This document shows, piece after piece, positions 26,621 through 35,524 of a DNA stretch of 64,000 nucleotides. Under the pieces are notes generated by a model that worked only from the letters and a program-made list of their open reading frames with translations, made no database searches and had not been told where the DNA came from. Source of the DNA: Agrobacterium sp. AGB01 (GTDB taxonomy: Bacteria > Pseudomonadota > Alphaproteobacteria > Rhizobiales > Rhizobiaceae); assembly GCF_014851585.1 (NCBI RefSeq), contig NZ_JACVAB010000004.1:434001-498000 (forward strand). Direction: 5' to 3'. How positions within the stretch are numbered: position 1 is the first letter of the stretch; every line of letters begins with the position of its first letter. Both the position numbers and the translations under genes were made by a program.

Positions 26621-27669
26621 TAGACCTTGCACATGATAAGGAAGATCCGCGTGATCGCGGTGGACCGGCGCAGCCTCTGATTTCGGCGCGTCGGTTATTG
26701 AAGCACTTTCCGGTCAAATCACGCGGGCTTTTTCAACCGAAAAAAGTCGTGCGCGCCGTTGATGGTGTCGATTTCGACATTCTCAAGGGCGAAACCCTTG
26801 GCGTGGTGGGCGAAAGCGGATGCGGCAAATCCACCACGGCACGGTTGTTGATGCAGTTGATCAAGCCCGACCAAGGCGAACTGCTGTTTGACGGTGAAAC
26901 GGTTGGTGGCACCCTGCCACTGACGGACTATCGCCGCCAGGTCCAGATGGTGTTTCAGGACAGTTACGCGTCACTAAATCCGCGCCTCACCATGGAGGAA
27001 TCCATAGCGTTCGGTCCTCGAGTTCACGGCGTACCGATCAACAAGGCCCTGGCGCGTGCCCATGACCTGCTACACCGCGTCGGACTTGAGCCCAGCCGTT
27101 TTGCAGGACGGTATCCGCATGAATTGTCAGGCGGTCAGCGCCAGCGTGTCAACATTGCCCGCGCCCTAGCTCTGGAACCGCGTCTGGTCATTCTCGATGA
27201 AGCCGTGTCCGCGCTGGATAAATCAGTCGAAGCGCAGGTCCTCAATCTTCTGCTCGATCTGAAACGTGATTTCGGCCTGACCTACCTGTTCATCTCCCAC
27301 GACCTGAACGTCGTACGCTTCATGTGCGACAGGGTCATGGTCATGTATCTGGGTAAGGTTGCTGAAATCGGCAGCCGCGACGCGATTTTCGACAATACCA
27401 GACACCCTTATTCTGCCGCCCTTTTGGCATCCATGCCCAAGATGGACCCCGCAGAACGAACAATGGAGACACCACTGGCGGGTGATCCGCCAAACCCGAT
27501 CGACCCACCGTCAGGCTGTCGTTTTCATACACGCTGCTCCCTCGCTGAAGAGATCTGCAGTAAATCCGTTCCGCCGCTCGCAAATGTATCTGCGCAACAA
27601 CAGGCCGCCTGCCTCATGTCCCTTTCGGGATCGGGACACAGCAAGGCCCACGCCATGATGGAGGCATGA
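26617..27669 (+). CDS. Dipeptide-type ABC transporter ATPase (DppF/OppF family)
   Basis: 350 residues. After an N-terminal stretch [19 protein letters not shown] come Walker [11 protein letters not shown]-loop [13 protein letters not shown], signature LSGGQRQR, Walker [13 protein letters not shown] and the H-loop [11 protein letters not shown]. The C-terminal oligopeptide-transporter extension ends in [15 protein letters not shown], with cysteines that in some relatives hold an iron-sulphur cluster. Walker B has EAVSALD where most have EPVSALD. The DppF-type gene precedes the DppD-type gene, the reverse of the common order. Confidence 0.93.
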   Translation: MIDLAHDKEDPRDRGGPAQPLISARRLLKHFPVKSRGLFQPKKVVRAVDGVDFDILKGETLGVVGESGCGKSTTARLLMQLIKPDQGELLFDGETVGGTLPLTDYRRQVQMVFQDSYASLNPRLTMEESIAFGPRVHGVPINKALARAHDLLHRVGLEPSRFAGRYPHELSGGQRQRVNIARALALEPRLVILDEAVSALDKSVEAQVLNLLLDLKRDFGLTYLFISHDLNVVRFMCDRVMVMYLGKVAEIGSRDAIFDNTRHPYSAALLASMPKMDPAERTMETPLAGDPPNPIDPPSGCRFHTRCSLAEEICSKSVPPLANVSAQQQAACLMSLSGSGHSKAHAMMEA

Positions 27670-27670
27670 G

Positions 27671-28633
27671 ATGGTTAGTCCGATGATCGATATCAGCAAT
27701 CTCTCGGTGACGTTCAATCGCGGTCGCCGGCCGGTGAAAGCGGTGAGCGGCGTCAGTCTTTCGGTGCAATCCGGCGAAGTCGTCGCACTGCTGGGTGAAT
27801 CCGGCTCTGGCAAAAGCGTAACGATGCGGTCGCTTTTGCGGCTACATCCTAAAGGCACAACCATGGAAGGCTCTATGGTCGTCGGCGGCCGTGACATCAC
27901 CTGCCTTTCAAAACGGGAGTTGGGCAATTTTCGTGGCGCGGTCGTTTCCATGGTGTTTCAGGAACCCCGCCTGGCTCTGGACCCGGTCTACACACTTGGT
28001 CACCAGATAGAGGAAACCATCATGCGCCACGAGCGAGTTTCCAGAAAGGAGGCTGCAGAGCGTGCGCTCGCCCTGTTTCAGAAGGTAAAAATCCCTTCGC
28101 CTGAACGCCGCCTGCAAAACTATCCGCATGAAATGTCGGGCGGAATGTTACAACGATCAATGATTGCCATGGCGCTGGCCTGCAATCCGAAGGTTCTTCT
28201 GGCCGATGAGCCAACCACCGCGCTGGATGCAACCGTGCAGATACAGATCCTGCTGCTGATCCGCGAGTTGCAGAAGGAATATGGACTGTCGGTCATTTTC
28301 GTGACCCATGATATCGGCGTTGCCGCAGAGGTCGCAGACCGGATCGCCGTCATGTATGCGGGTCGCATTGTTGAAGAAGGCACCGTCAGCGAGATTATCA
28401 AGAACCCTCGACATCCCTATACCAAGGGGCTGCTTGGCGCACGCGTTGAGCTTGCCCATGGCCGCGACCGCCTGATCACCATTCCCGGATCACCGCCGGA
28501 CCTCGCTAATATGCCACCCGGCTGCTCCTTTGCACCACGCTGCTCGCAGGCGGTGCAAAGCTGCCATTCGACGGTGCCCAGTTTGGTTGGCACTGACGCC
28601 AACGGGCAGGTTGCCTGCCTTCAATACACCTAG
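27671..28633 (+). CDS. Dipeptide-type ABC transporter ATPase (DppD/OppD family)
   Basis: 320 residues. Walker A GESGSGKSV, MVFQEPRLALDPVYTLGHQI, signature MSGGMLQRSMIAMAL, Walker B VLLADEPTTALDATVQ and H-loop VTHDIGVAAEVADR mark the DppD type. The C-terminus GCSFAPRCSQAVQSC repeats the cysteine pattern of the partner. It begins 1 bp after the stop of the DppF-like gene. With 26617-27669 it makes the heterodimeric motor of this importer. Confidence 0.93.
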   Translation: MVSPMIDISNLSVTFNRGRRPVKAVSGVSLSVQSGEVVALLGESGSGKSVTMRSLLRLHPKGTTMEGSMVVGGRDITCLSKRELGNFRGAVVSMVFQEPRLALDPVYTLGHQIEETIMRHERVSRKEAAERALALFQKVKIPSPERRLQNYPHEMSGGMLQRSMIAMALACNPKVLLADEPTTALDATVQIQILLLIRELQKEYGLSVIFVTHDIGVAAEVADRIAVMYAGRIVEEGTVSEIIKNPRHPYTKGLLGARVELAHGRDRLITIPGSPPDLANMPPGCSFAPRCSQAVQSCHSTVPSLVGTDANGQVACLQYT

Positions 28634-28709
28634 CGTTTGCCTTATCGTGTTCCAAAAATAAAAATGAACAAGGGAGGTGGGCGTCCCTGTACCGGGCGCC
28701 CCTAATGAC

Positions 28710-29390
28710 ATGACACATATAACCCTCATCAACCCCAATACATCAAAGCACACGACGGCAATGATGACGGAGATTGCCCGTGGCCAGTTACCACCTGGTG
28801 TGACGATTGATGGCGTCACCGCAGAGCGTGGTGTGCCGATGATCATCAATGATCGGCAACTTGCCGCATCCGTCGCCGGCGTGGTGGAAATGGGGCTCGC
28901 CGCGGCCTCCCACTCGGACGGCATAATCATCAGTGCCTTTGGTGATCCCGGTATCGACCAGTTGCGGCCATTGGTCGATATTCCCGTGGTTGGCATTTGC
29001 GAAGCGGGCATGCTGGAAGCGTCGAAGGGCGGACGCCGCTTTGGTATTGCCACCGTTACACCTGATCTGGTGGCGAGTTTTTCCAGCAAGGCAACCGGTC
29101 TTGGCCTTGGCCATCTTTACACTGGCACCCGTCTGACTCCTGAAGACCCGCTTGAACTTGCGTCCAATGCCACCGCCCTTGAAGACGCACTGGCGATAAC
29201 CGTGCAGCAGTCTCTCGAGCTGGATGGCGCTGAGGCCGTAATTATTGGCGGCGGCCCCTTGGGTCAGGCGGCTGTCGGGCTTGCCCCTCGCTTCAAGATA
29301 CCGGTTATTGCACCGATCAGTACTGCCGTTGAACAGTTGTTACGTCACATGGCAGACAGATCGGGCAACATGTGCGAGGCATGCTCGTGA
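28710..29390 (+). CDS. Asp/Glu/hydantoin racemase family protein, allantoin/hydantoin racemase-like
   Basis: 226 residues from ATG 28710, giving the family N-terminus MTHITLINPNTSKHTT. The cluster AFGDPGIDQLRPLVDIPVVGICEAGMLEAS and the later AVIIGGGPLGQAA are those of hydantoin and allantoin racemases (HpxA type). The usual first cysteine of the two-cysteine active site reads as Ser in IISAFGDPG, and the second position near GGGPLG also lacks Cys, so racemase chemistry by the standard two-thiol route is doubtful. A strong AAGGGAGG lies 30 nt upstream next to an in-frame GTG at 28677; a small GGGCG/CGCCC hairpin lies between, so the true start is uncertain. Confidence 0.8.
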   Translation: MTHITLINPNTSKHTTAMMTEIARGQLPPGVTIDGVTAERGVPMIINDRQLAASVAGVVEMGLAAASHSDGIIISAFGDPGIDQLRPLVDIPVVGICEAGMLEASKGGRRFGIATVTPDLVASFSSKATGLGLGHLYTGTRLTPEDPLELASNATALEDALAITVQQSLELDGAEAVIIGGGPLGQAAVGLAPRFKIPVIAPISTAVEQLLRHMADRSGNMCEACS

Positions 29391-30331
29391 GAGCCCCCTC
29401 CCACCGCCATTCATCATCCAGAAGCATTTTGGTTGCTAATACCGCCACGCCTGTCAAAACTGCGACAGCAGATAATCTGGTGGAGTTAGGTGTGCCGAAA
29501 GAAAAGTCGTTTCTGTTTCGCGTAAGACAGGCGCTTCCCGACCTTCACCCCGCAGAACGCCGGCTTGGTGAGTTTGTTTGCGATTTTCCCGGAGAATTGG
29601 CCAGCTATTCTGCACAGGAGCTTGCGGCGTTGGCCCATGTCTCGAAAGCTACTGTTTCGCGTTTTGTGCAGCGGTTAGGCTACGACAATTACGAGGAAGC
29701 CCGCCGGCATGCACGCACCGAAAAACAGACGGGATCGCGGCTGTTTTTGACAACTTCGACGGATGCATCATCCACCCAGTCGGTCAAAGCACATGTGGCT
29801 CAAGGCATCGTCAACATCGAGGCAACATTTCTGTCGATCACCGACCATCAGATCGATGATATTGCCGAGGCAACATTGGCGGCAAGAAAGGTCTGGGTCA
29901 TCGGCTTTCGCAGCAGCCAGCCGTTCGCAGCCTATATGCAGTGGCAACTGACTCAGGTGATCGAAAACATCGTCGCCATCCCGGGGCCCGGACAAACGCT
30001 GGGAGAGCATCTCGTCAGTTTCCGACCCGATGACGTGGTCATTCTGTTTGGTCTTCGCCGTCGTGTCGCAACCATGGACACGCTGCTGGAACAAATTGCA
30101 AAATCAAAGGCAAAGCTCGTCTACATCACTGATGAAGGCGCTCCGCTGCTGACCACGGCAGCCTGGCATCTTCACTGCCAGACGTTAGCGCCCGGTCCCT
30201 TGTTCAACCACACATCGGTCCTCGCGCTTTGCCACTTACTGATTACCAGATGCCTGGAAAAAGCAGATATCACAGGCCGCGCCAGACTGCGCAGCATCGA
30301 GGCATTGAACGACAGTCTGGACGAGCTTTAA
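29372..30331 (+). CDS. RpiR-family transcriptional regulator (HTH plus SIS domain)
   Basis: 319 residues. Residues about 50-120 carry the RpiR helix-turn-helix: LHPAERRLGEFVCDFPGELA, YSAQELAALAHVSKATVSRF, VQRLGYDNYEEARRHAR. Residues about 165-300 form a SIS domain (VWVIGFRSSQPFAAYM, DDVVILFGLRRRVATMDTLL, KLVYITDEG), which usually binds a phosphosugar but in many relatives senses amines or ureides. Its start overlaps the racemase gene by 19 bases; an internal start nearer residue 30 is possible because the first 45 residues are low-complexity. It is the obvious regulator of the 23038-29390 operon and allE. Confidence 0.88.
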   Translation: MRGMLVRAPSHRHSSSRSILVANTATPVKTATADNLVELGVPKEKSFLFRVRQALPDLHPAERRLGEFVCDFPGELASYSAQELAALAHVSKATVSRFVQRLGYDNYEEARRHARTEKQTGSRLFLTTSTDASSTQSVKAHVAQGIVNIEATFLSITDHQIDDIAEATLAARKVWVIGFRSSQPFAAYMQWQLTQVIENIVAIPGPGQTLGEHLVSFRPDDVVILFGLRRRVATMDTLLEQIAKSKAKLVYITDEGAPLLTTAAWHLHCQTLAPGPLFNHTSVLALCHLLITRCLEKADITGRARLRSIEALNDSLDEL

Positions 30332-30374
30332 CCGGACAGCACTTCAGCAAGTCCGCCCGGTATCATTTCGATGG

Positions 30375-31001
30375 CTAGGCCGAGCGGTCGATCATCTTGA
30401 TCCATTCGGCGGCACGCCGTGCCGCATTCGCAAGCACCGGCTTTGGTGCCTTGTACCACTCATCTTCCGGCAACTCGCGGCGCGCGCGCACATGGTCGAT
30501 TGCCGCTTCCAGTGTCGGAAACTCATCCGGTAGAGTCAGGTGTAGAAACAGCGAAACCACGGCAACCGAACGGGATCGGCCACCGCGGCAGTTTACCAGC
30601 ACGCTGCCACGTTCCCGACGGGGATAAGAGGGTTTGTCTGGAAGTATCTGCTCCAACGCCGCCCGGAAGATATAATGAGCCGCCACCATCTGCGTGTCCG
30701 GATTGCCATCGCCATCGATTAAGCCAATCTTGTAATAACGGATTTCGCCCGGCCCATAGACGCTGCCTTCGTGGTCCGACACGACCTGCGGCTGACGGAC
30801 ATAGTTGAAGTCGAGATTTACAGCGCAATTGACGACGGTGGTAATACCGTTGCGACGCAAAAGATCGAGATCGCTTGCACCTTCCTTGCCCGAAATAAAC
30901 AGATCGATCCCGTAGGTCGGGTGACGTTCATAGATCATGCTGAGTTTCGGCAGTTCACGGCTTTCCGGTATCTGCGGTTTTCTGGTTTCAACGTGCTGCA
31001 T
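30375..31001 (-). CDS. CX5R cysteine phosphatase (tyrosine/dual-specificity-like), copy A
   Basis: 208 residues, ATG at 31001 with GGAGG 6 nt upstream. The active-site loop VLVNCRGGRSRSV holds Cys138 and Arg144 in CX5R spacing, preceded by Asn instead of the usual His. YKIGLIDGDGN (Asp near 96) can supply the general acid. LFISGKEGASDLDLLRRNGITTVVNCA is the typical DSP N-terminal strand-helix unit. No signal peptide, so it acts in the cytosol. A paralogue at 43414-44013 has the same loop. It is last in the ABC-importer operon after an inositol-monophosphatase-family gene, so a small phosphorylated metabolite is a likelier substrate than a protein (inference). Confidence 0.85.
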   Translation of the reverse strand: MQHVETRKPQIPESRELPKLSMIYERHPTYGIDLFISGKEGASDLDLLRRNGITTVVNCAVNLDFNYVRQPQVVSDHEGSVYGPGEIRYYKIGLIDGDGNPDTQMVAAHYIFRAALEQILPDKPSYPRRERGSVLVNCRGGRSRSVAVVSLFLHLTLPDEFPTLEAAIDHVRARRELPEDEWYKAPKPVLANAARRAAEWIKMIDRSA

Positions 31002-31046
31002 ATTGTCCTCCGCAAATGACGGCTTTCCTTTTTCGCTTTAACCCGA

Positions 31047-31958
31047 TTATCCGACCCGGGTCGATGTCTGTATCTGGCCAGCCTTGGCGACGCGGGTCTC
31101 CGAGATGGAACGGGCAATACGCTCAAGCGCCGGATAATTCGCGCCCTCGCCCGTGGCAATGTAACCGGGGCACAGAAAATCGAGTGAGCCAGACGCCACC
31201 TTGCCCAGCGTCAGCGGCTCATACCGGCCACCGGCATTTTTCAGAATAAGCGTGGCCGCTGCCACGTCCCAGGCATTGACCCCAAACCCGGTGGCGGCGT
31301 CAGCCCAACCGGCTGCGACATGGGCGATACTAAGGGCCGCACTGCCCGGACGGCGCAGCGTCGAAAAGGTCTCGACCAGCACCCCAAAATTGGCGAGAGC
31401 TACCTCCTTACCATCGAGACGGAAGTCGCGCGAAACCGGATATCCGGTAATCAGGGTTGCCTTGGCCTCATCGGCAACCGAACGGGAACGGATCGCCTCA
31501 TCATTGAGATAGGCAAATTCAAGATCGGCGGCAAACATCAGATCCGCCACCGGGTCCAGTATCGCGCCGGCAACCACCTCACCGTCAATGACTGCAGCAA
31601 TCGATACGCACCAGAATGCCAGACCGCGGGCAAAATTTGCGGTGCCATCAATCGGGTCGACATACCACTGGATGTCGCCTGAACCGATCTGGCCACCTTC
31701 CTCACCCATGATAGCCGAATTCGGCTCACGCTCCAGAATGAAGGCACGGATCGTCGCCTCGGCCCTTTTGTCATGGACAGTAACAATGTCATGCAGATCG
31801 ACTTTGTAATCGACCGTCATGTTCGACCGAAAAGCCTCCAGCAGCGGCGCGCGAACTGCAAGCGCCGCTGATTTCGCAAGCGCCATCAACCGTCGGGATC
31901 GGGCAAGTGCGTCCTCTGAAGCAGACTGCGGGCTGGTCGAATTATTGTCGGTCGGCAT
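31047..31958 (-). CDS. Inositol monophosphatase-family phosphatase, copy A
   Basis: 303 residues from MPTDNNSTSPQS at 31958 with AGAGGT upstream. The Mg-binding signature GEEGG, then WYVDPIDGTANFARGLAFW, and the distal VNAWDVAAATLILKNAGG are intact, so the Li-sensitive phosphatase core appears active. Family members cleave inositol monophosphates, fructose-1,6-bisphosphate, PAP or histidinol phosphate; the NFARG loop is the inositol-1-phosphatase form. It follows the third binding-protein gene of importer A, suggesting it removes phosphate from the imported compound in the cytosol. Confidence 0.9.
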   Translation of the reverse strand: MPTDNNSTSPQSASEDALARSRRLMALAKSAALAVRAPLLEAFRSNMTVDYKVDLHDIVTVHDKRAEATIRAFILEREPNSAIMGEEGGQIGSGDIQWYVDPIDGTANFARGLAFWCVSIAAVIDGEVVAGAILDPVADLMFAADLEFAYLNDEAIRSRSVADEAKATLITGYPVSRDFRLDGKEVALANFGVLVETFSTLRRPGSAALSIAHVAAGWADAATGFGVNAWDVAAATLILKNAGGRYEPLTLGKVASGSLDFLCPGYIATGEGANYPALERIARSISETRVAKAGQIQTSTRVG

Positions 31959-31987
31959 GTATGTTTTACCTCTTTGCGATGGAAAAG

Positions 31988-32011
31988 CCGGCGCGGCCAA
32001 AACCGCGCCGG
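31988..32011 (-). repeat. Intercistronic stem-loop after binding protein A1
   Basis: Perfect 9-bp GC stem CCGGCGCGG/CCGCGCCGG around CCAAAA, directly after the stop at 32018 and before the phosphatase gene. No T-run. Confidence 0.6.
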
Positions 32012-32017
32012 GCCATG

Positions 32018-33142
32018 TTATTTCTTGTAATTGACCCGCCAGAAGTCCTGCCACTCTTCACGACGATCAAAGTCGTCGAGGCCGGTTGCCGAACGATAGC
32101 CGAGAAGCTTATCGGCGACCTTTGCAAGACCCGATGGCTCATCATCCGGCACCTTGATGTCGGTATTGGTCGGCATTTTCCCGTCCTTCATCTGCGGTGT
32201 AATGCCTTCTTCCGTCAGAATGTAATGGACAAAAAGTTTTGCGGTGTTGGGACTTTTCGTTTTGGAGGCAATGAGACCAAGCTTGATGTAGGTCCAGCCC
32301 ACCCAGGGATCGAGGTCGGCACACACGCCGAGCTTATAACCCTTGTCTCCATTATCGCGGAACTTGGCGGAGCTTAGCAGCCCAATGAATGGTTCTTTCT
32401 GGCCAGCGGCGCCGACGGCTTCAGCCACCGGGTCGTCACCATCTGTCGCAAGTGGCGCATTTTGTGCCAGTGCCTTGATCCATGCGGCAGCGGCACTTTT
32501 CTCAGACGTTTCCAGATCCTTGCCAAAATGTGCCTTGTAGGCAGCTGCAACCTTGTCGTTGCCGTGTGTTTCAAGCTGGTTGAACCAATCGGTATAGGTG
32601 CCCTTGGTAAGCGGATCGACCAGAGCAACCTTGCCTTTCCACTTGGTCTCCGTCAGTTCCCAGATATTGCTGACCGGGCACTTGTCGTAAGCTTCGGTAT
32701 TATAGGCCCAGACGTTGGCATTGGTCGAAATGGCCAATGGGTCCTGAAACTCCTTAGGAATTTTTGACGCCATATCGCCGGGCAGATAATTCTCGACAAA
32801 ACCTTCCGGCAAAAGCTGCGCAAGGGCAGCCGGTGCGTCGGTGATCAGCACCACATCGCCCTGCACATTGCTGGACTGGCTTTCACGAATGATCATTTCG
32901 AGCTGGCTGTTGGCAGAAACCTTCATGCCGGTCACTTTCAGCCCGTATTTGTTGCTGAAGTTCTCGGCCATCTCGACGATCTTGCCTGTACTGTCGTAGA
33001 TGTTGATCGGTTTTTCCTGCTTGGCCGCAGCAACCAGGGCATCGAGATCAAAGGCTTCTTCGGCCCGCGAAGATCCCGCTGAGACCCCGGCCAAAAGGCT
33101 GGTGGCCAACAGCACCCGCATGATATGCTTTCCACTGCGCAT
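32018..33142 (-). CDS. FbpA/AfuA-like ABC binding protein A1 (third of tandem triplet)
   Basis: 374 residues from MRSGKHIMRVLLATSLLAGV at 33142 with GGGAGGGG upstream; signal peptide to about SSRA-EEA. Mature segments FDLDALVAAAKQEKPINIYD, STGKIVEMAENFSNKYGL, LITDAPAALAQLLPEGFVE and KCPVSNIWELTE define the SBP_bac_6/13 class that serves iron, phosphonate and sugar-phosphate importers. The C-terminus WQDFWRVNYKK is shared with the two neighbours. The order on the transcript is A3, A2, A1. It resembles A3 most, for example DSTGKIVEMA and SSAKFRDN. Confidence 0.9.
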   Translation of the reverse strand: MRSGKHIMRVLLATSLLAGVSAGSSRAEEAFDLDALVAAAKQEKPINIYDSTGKIVEMAENFSNKYGLKVTGMKVSANSQLEMIIRESQSSNVQGDVVLITDAPAALAQLLPEGFVENYLPGDMASKIPKEFQDPLAISTNANVWAYNTEAYDKCPVSNIWELTETKWKGKVALVDPLTKGTYTDWFNQLETHGNDKVAAAYKAHFGKDLETSEKSAAAAWIKALAQNAPLATDGDDPVAEAVGAAGQKEPFIGLLSSAKFRDNGDKGYKLGVCADLDPWVGWTYIKLGLIASKTKSPNTAKLFVHYILTEEGITPQMKDGKMPTNTDIKVPDDEPSGLAKVADKLLGYRSATGLDDFDRREEWQDFWRVNYKK

Positions 33143-33165
33143 GACTTCCCCTCCCAAGGAAAATA

Positions 33166-33186
33166 GGGCAGGCCTCCCGCCTGCCC
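33166..33186 (-). repeat. Intercistronic stem-loop between binding proteins A2 and A1
   Basis: 8-bp stem GGGCAGGC/GCCTGCCC with 5-nt loop in the 50-bp gap, without T-run. Confidence 0.55.
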
Positions 33187-33192
33187 CGTGCT

Positions 33193-34332
33193 TCATTTTT
33201 TGTAGTTGACCCGCCAGAAATCCTGCCAGCTTTCACGCTTGTCCAGGTCCTCAGCGGCAGTGCTCGCATCAAACGCCATCAGTTCGTCGAGATGCTTGGC
33301 GATACCCGATGGCTCATCTGCTGGCAGGCCAATCTTCGAGTTGCCCGATACCTTGCCGTCGGCGATTTGCGGAGCGATGCCTTCTTCAGTCATCAGGTAG
33401 CGAACGAAGAGTTTTGCGGCATTCGGGCTCTTCGTCTGGCCTGCAATCAGGCCAAAGCCTGGATACAGAAAGCCGGTGAAGGGCTGTACGCCAGTGCAAA
33501 GACCAAGCTTCAGGCCCTTGGATTCATTGTCACGGTATTTTGCCGTGGACGTGATCACGAAGAAAGGTTCGGCCTGTCCCGGCGCCCCGGCAGCTTCTGC
33601 CACGGTCGAAGAATCCGACAATAGCGGCGCATTTTCCGCAAATGCCTTCACCCAGGACGCCGTCGCCGTCTGATTGGTCGTATCAAGCGGTTTGCCGTAA
33701 AGCGCTTCATAGGCCTTGGCGACATCCTCATCGTGATGGGTCTCAATCTGGTTGAACCAATCGGCATAAAGCGGCTTGTCGAAGAGGTCGAGCATAGCAA
33801 GCTTGCCCTTCCACTGCGGTTCCGTCAGTTGCCAGATATTGCTGACCGGGCACTTGTCGTATTTTTCGGTGTTGTAGGTCCACACATGCGGGTCGGAAAC
33901 GACAACGAGCGGATCACGCAGCTTTTCGGAAATGTCGTTCGTCAAATCCGGTGGCGCCCAGCTGCTGACGATACCCTGCGGCAGCAACTCGCCCATGGCG
34001 GAGGCTACATCGGTGGCGACACTGACGTCACCAACGATATTACCGGCCTGGTGCTCGCGGATCATCAGTTCGATCTGCGTTGCTTCGTTCACCTTTTTAC
34101 CGCTGGCCTGAACACCATACTTTTCGGTGAAAGACTTCGCGGTATCAACGATTTTGCCGGTGACGGCATAAACGGTGATCGGTGGTTCCTTTTTAGCCGC
34201 ATCGATCAGCGCATCGAGATTAAAGGCATCTTCAGCATGGGCCGCGCCACTGAGAGCTGCCGCGAAAATTAGGGCAACTGCAGAAACAGTCGATTTGCGC
34301 CGATCAAGCTTGGTTCGTTTGGTTTGGGTCAT
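33193..34332 (-). CDS. FbpA/AfuA-like ABC binding protein A2 (divergent middle copy)
   Basis: 379 residues from MTQTKRTKLDRRKSTVSAVA at 34332, with a GTGGAG site; the signal peptide ends at AAHA. It shares FNLDALIDAAKKEPPITVYA, KCPVSNIWQLTEPQWKGK and WQDFWRVNYKK with A1 and A3. It differs where ligand contacts would lie: AVTGKIVDTA instead of DSTGKIVEMA, ATDVASAMGELLP instead of TDAPAAxAQL, and VITSTAKYRDN instead of SSAKFRDN. A different ligand of the same class is therefore plausible. It shares one permease and ATPase with the other two. Confidence 0.9.
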   Translation of the reverse strand: MTQTKRTKLDRRKSTVSAVALIFAAALSGAAHAEDAFNLDALIDAAKKEPPITVYAVTGKIVDTAKSFTEKYGVQASGKKVNEATQIELMIREHQAGNIVGDVSVATDVASAMGELLPQGIVSSWAPPDLTNDISEKLRDPLVVVSDPHVWTYNTEKYDKCPVSNIWQLTEPQWKGKLAMLDLFDKPLYADWFNQIETHHDEDVAKAYEALYGKPLDTTNQTATASWVKAFAENAPLLSDSSTVAEAAGAPGQAEPFFVITSTAKYRDNESKGLKLGLCTGVQPFTGFLYPGFGLIAGQTKSPNAAKLFVRYLMTEEGIAPQIADGKVSGNSKIGLPADEPSGIAKHLDELMAFDASTAAEDLDKRESWQDFWRVNYKK

Positions 34333-34355
34333 GATATCAACTCCACATCCGCCAT

Positions 34356-35483
34356 TCATTTTCGGTAATTCATCCGCCAGAAGTCCTGCCAGTCCTCGCG
34401 CGCATCCCAATCTTCGAGAGCGCTTGCCATGCTGTACGGCAGCACCTGATCAAGAACCGCACCAATGCCGGACGGCTCGTCCGAAGGCAGGCTGACGTCA
34501 CGGTTGGTGGACATCTTTCCGTCGATTGCCTGCGGCGCGATGCCTTCAGCAGTCATCACGTAATGCATGAAGAGCTTGGCGGCGTTCGGACTGTCCGTGC
34601 CCTTGGTGATCAGACCGACGCCAGGATAAAGCCAGCCGAGCCAGGGTTTCAAATCCTTGCAGAGGCCAAGTTTCATGTCCTTGTCGGCGTTGTCGCGGAA
34701 CTTGGCAGAGCTGATCAGCCCCATGAATGGCTCAGACTGGCCCGGTGCACCCACCGCATCTGCAGCCGCCGCATCGGCATCGGTCAGAAGCGGAGCATTT
34801 GCTGCGAGCGCCTTGATCCACGCTGCGGTTGCCGTTTCGTCGCCCTTTTCCAGGTCCTTGCCGTAGAACTCCTTATAAGCGGCTGCGACCTTGTCATCGC
34901 CGTGTTTGGCCATCTGGTTGAACCAGTCGACATAGGACGCCTTGCCGAGCGGGTCCTGCATGGCGACCTTGCCCTTCCACTTTGGCTCGGTCAGTTCCCA
35001 GATGTTGGTGACAGGGCATTTGTCGAACAGTTCAGTGTTGTAGGCCCATACATTGGCGCTGTTCACCACGGTCAACGGCGACTGGTATTCTGCCGGGATC
35101 TTGTCTGCGAGATCCGGTGGCAGCCAGCTCTCCGCAAATCCTTGAGGTATCAGCTGCGCCATGGCGGCTGGAGCATCGCTGATGATCGACACGTCGCCCT
35201 GAATATTGTTGGCGCGCGCCTCACGAATGATCATCTCAAGCTGTGCGGTTGCCTTGACCTTCGAACCCTCGGCGGAAAGTCCGTATTTTTTGGCAAAGTT
35301 TGCAGCCATTTCGACAATCTTGCCAGTGCTGTCATAGACAGTGATCGGCTTTTCTTTTTTTGCGGCCTCAACCAAGGCATCGAGGTTAAAAGGCTCCTCC
35401 GCCTTCACCACGCCCCCCAGCGTTGTCAAAACCGCGGCCGTTAACAAAAACCGGCCCATGCATCCCTTCACGTCACGCTTCAT
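34356..35483 (-). CDS. FbpA/AfuA-like ABC binding protein A3 (first of triplet)
   Basis: 375 residues, start with GGAGGAG upstream, signal peptide MKRDVKGCMGRFLLTAAVLT and cleavage near VKA-EEP. Motifs FNLDALVEAAKKEKPITVYD, STGKIVEMAANFAKKYGLSA, IISDAPAAMAQLIPQGFAE, KCPVTNIWELTEPKWKGK and the end WQDFWRMNYRK place it with A1. It is the copy next to the ATPase gene and so probably the primary partner. No tandem tyrosines like those of ferric-binding FbpA were seen near the C-terminus. Confidence 0.9.
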   Translation of the reverse strand: MKRDVKGCMGRFLLTAAVLTTLGGVVKAEEPFNLDALVEAAKKEKPITVYDSTGKIVEMAANFAKKYGLSAEGSKVKATAQLEMIIREARANNIQGDVSIISDAPAAMAQLIPQGFAESWLPPDLADKIPAEYQSPLTVVNSANVWAYNTELFDKCPVTNIWELTEPKWKGKVAMQDPLGKASYVDWFNQMAKHGDDKVAAAYKEFYGKDLEKGDETATAAWIKALAANAPLLTDADAAAADAVGAPGQSEPFMGLISSAKFRDNADKDMKLGLCKDLKPWLGWLYPGVGLITKGTDSPNAAKLFMHYVMTAEGIAPQAIDGKMSTNRDVSLPSDEPSGIGAVLDQVLPYSMASALEDWDAREDWQDFWRMNYRK

Positions 35484-35524
35484 ACTGCTTCTCCTCCAGC
35501 AAGCGCCCCAATGATCAGTGAATT

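Noticed and set aside
34563-35444. 293-codon open frame on the plus strand
   Set aside because: Shadow of binding protein A3; composition is typical of GC-rich antisense frames.
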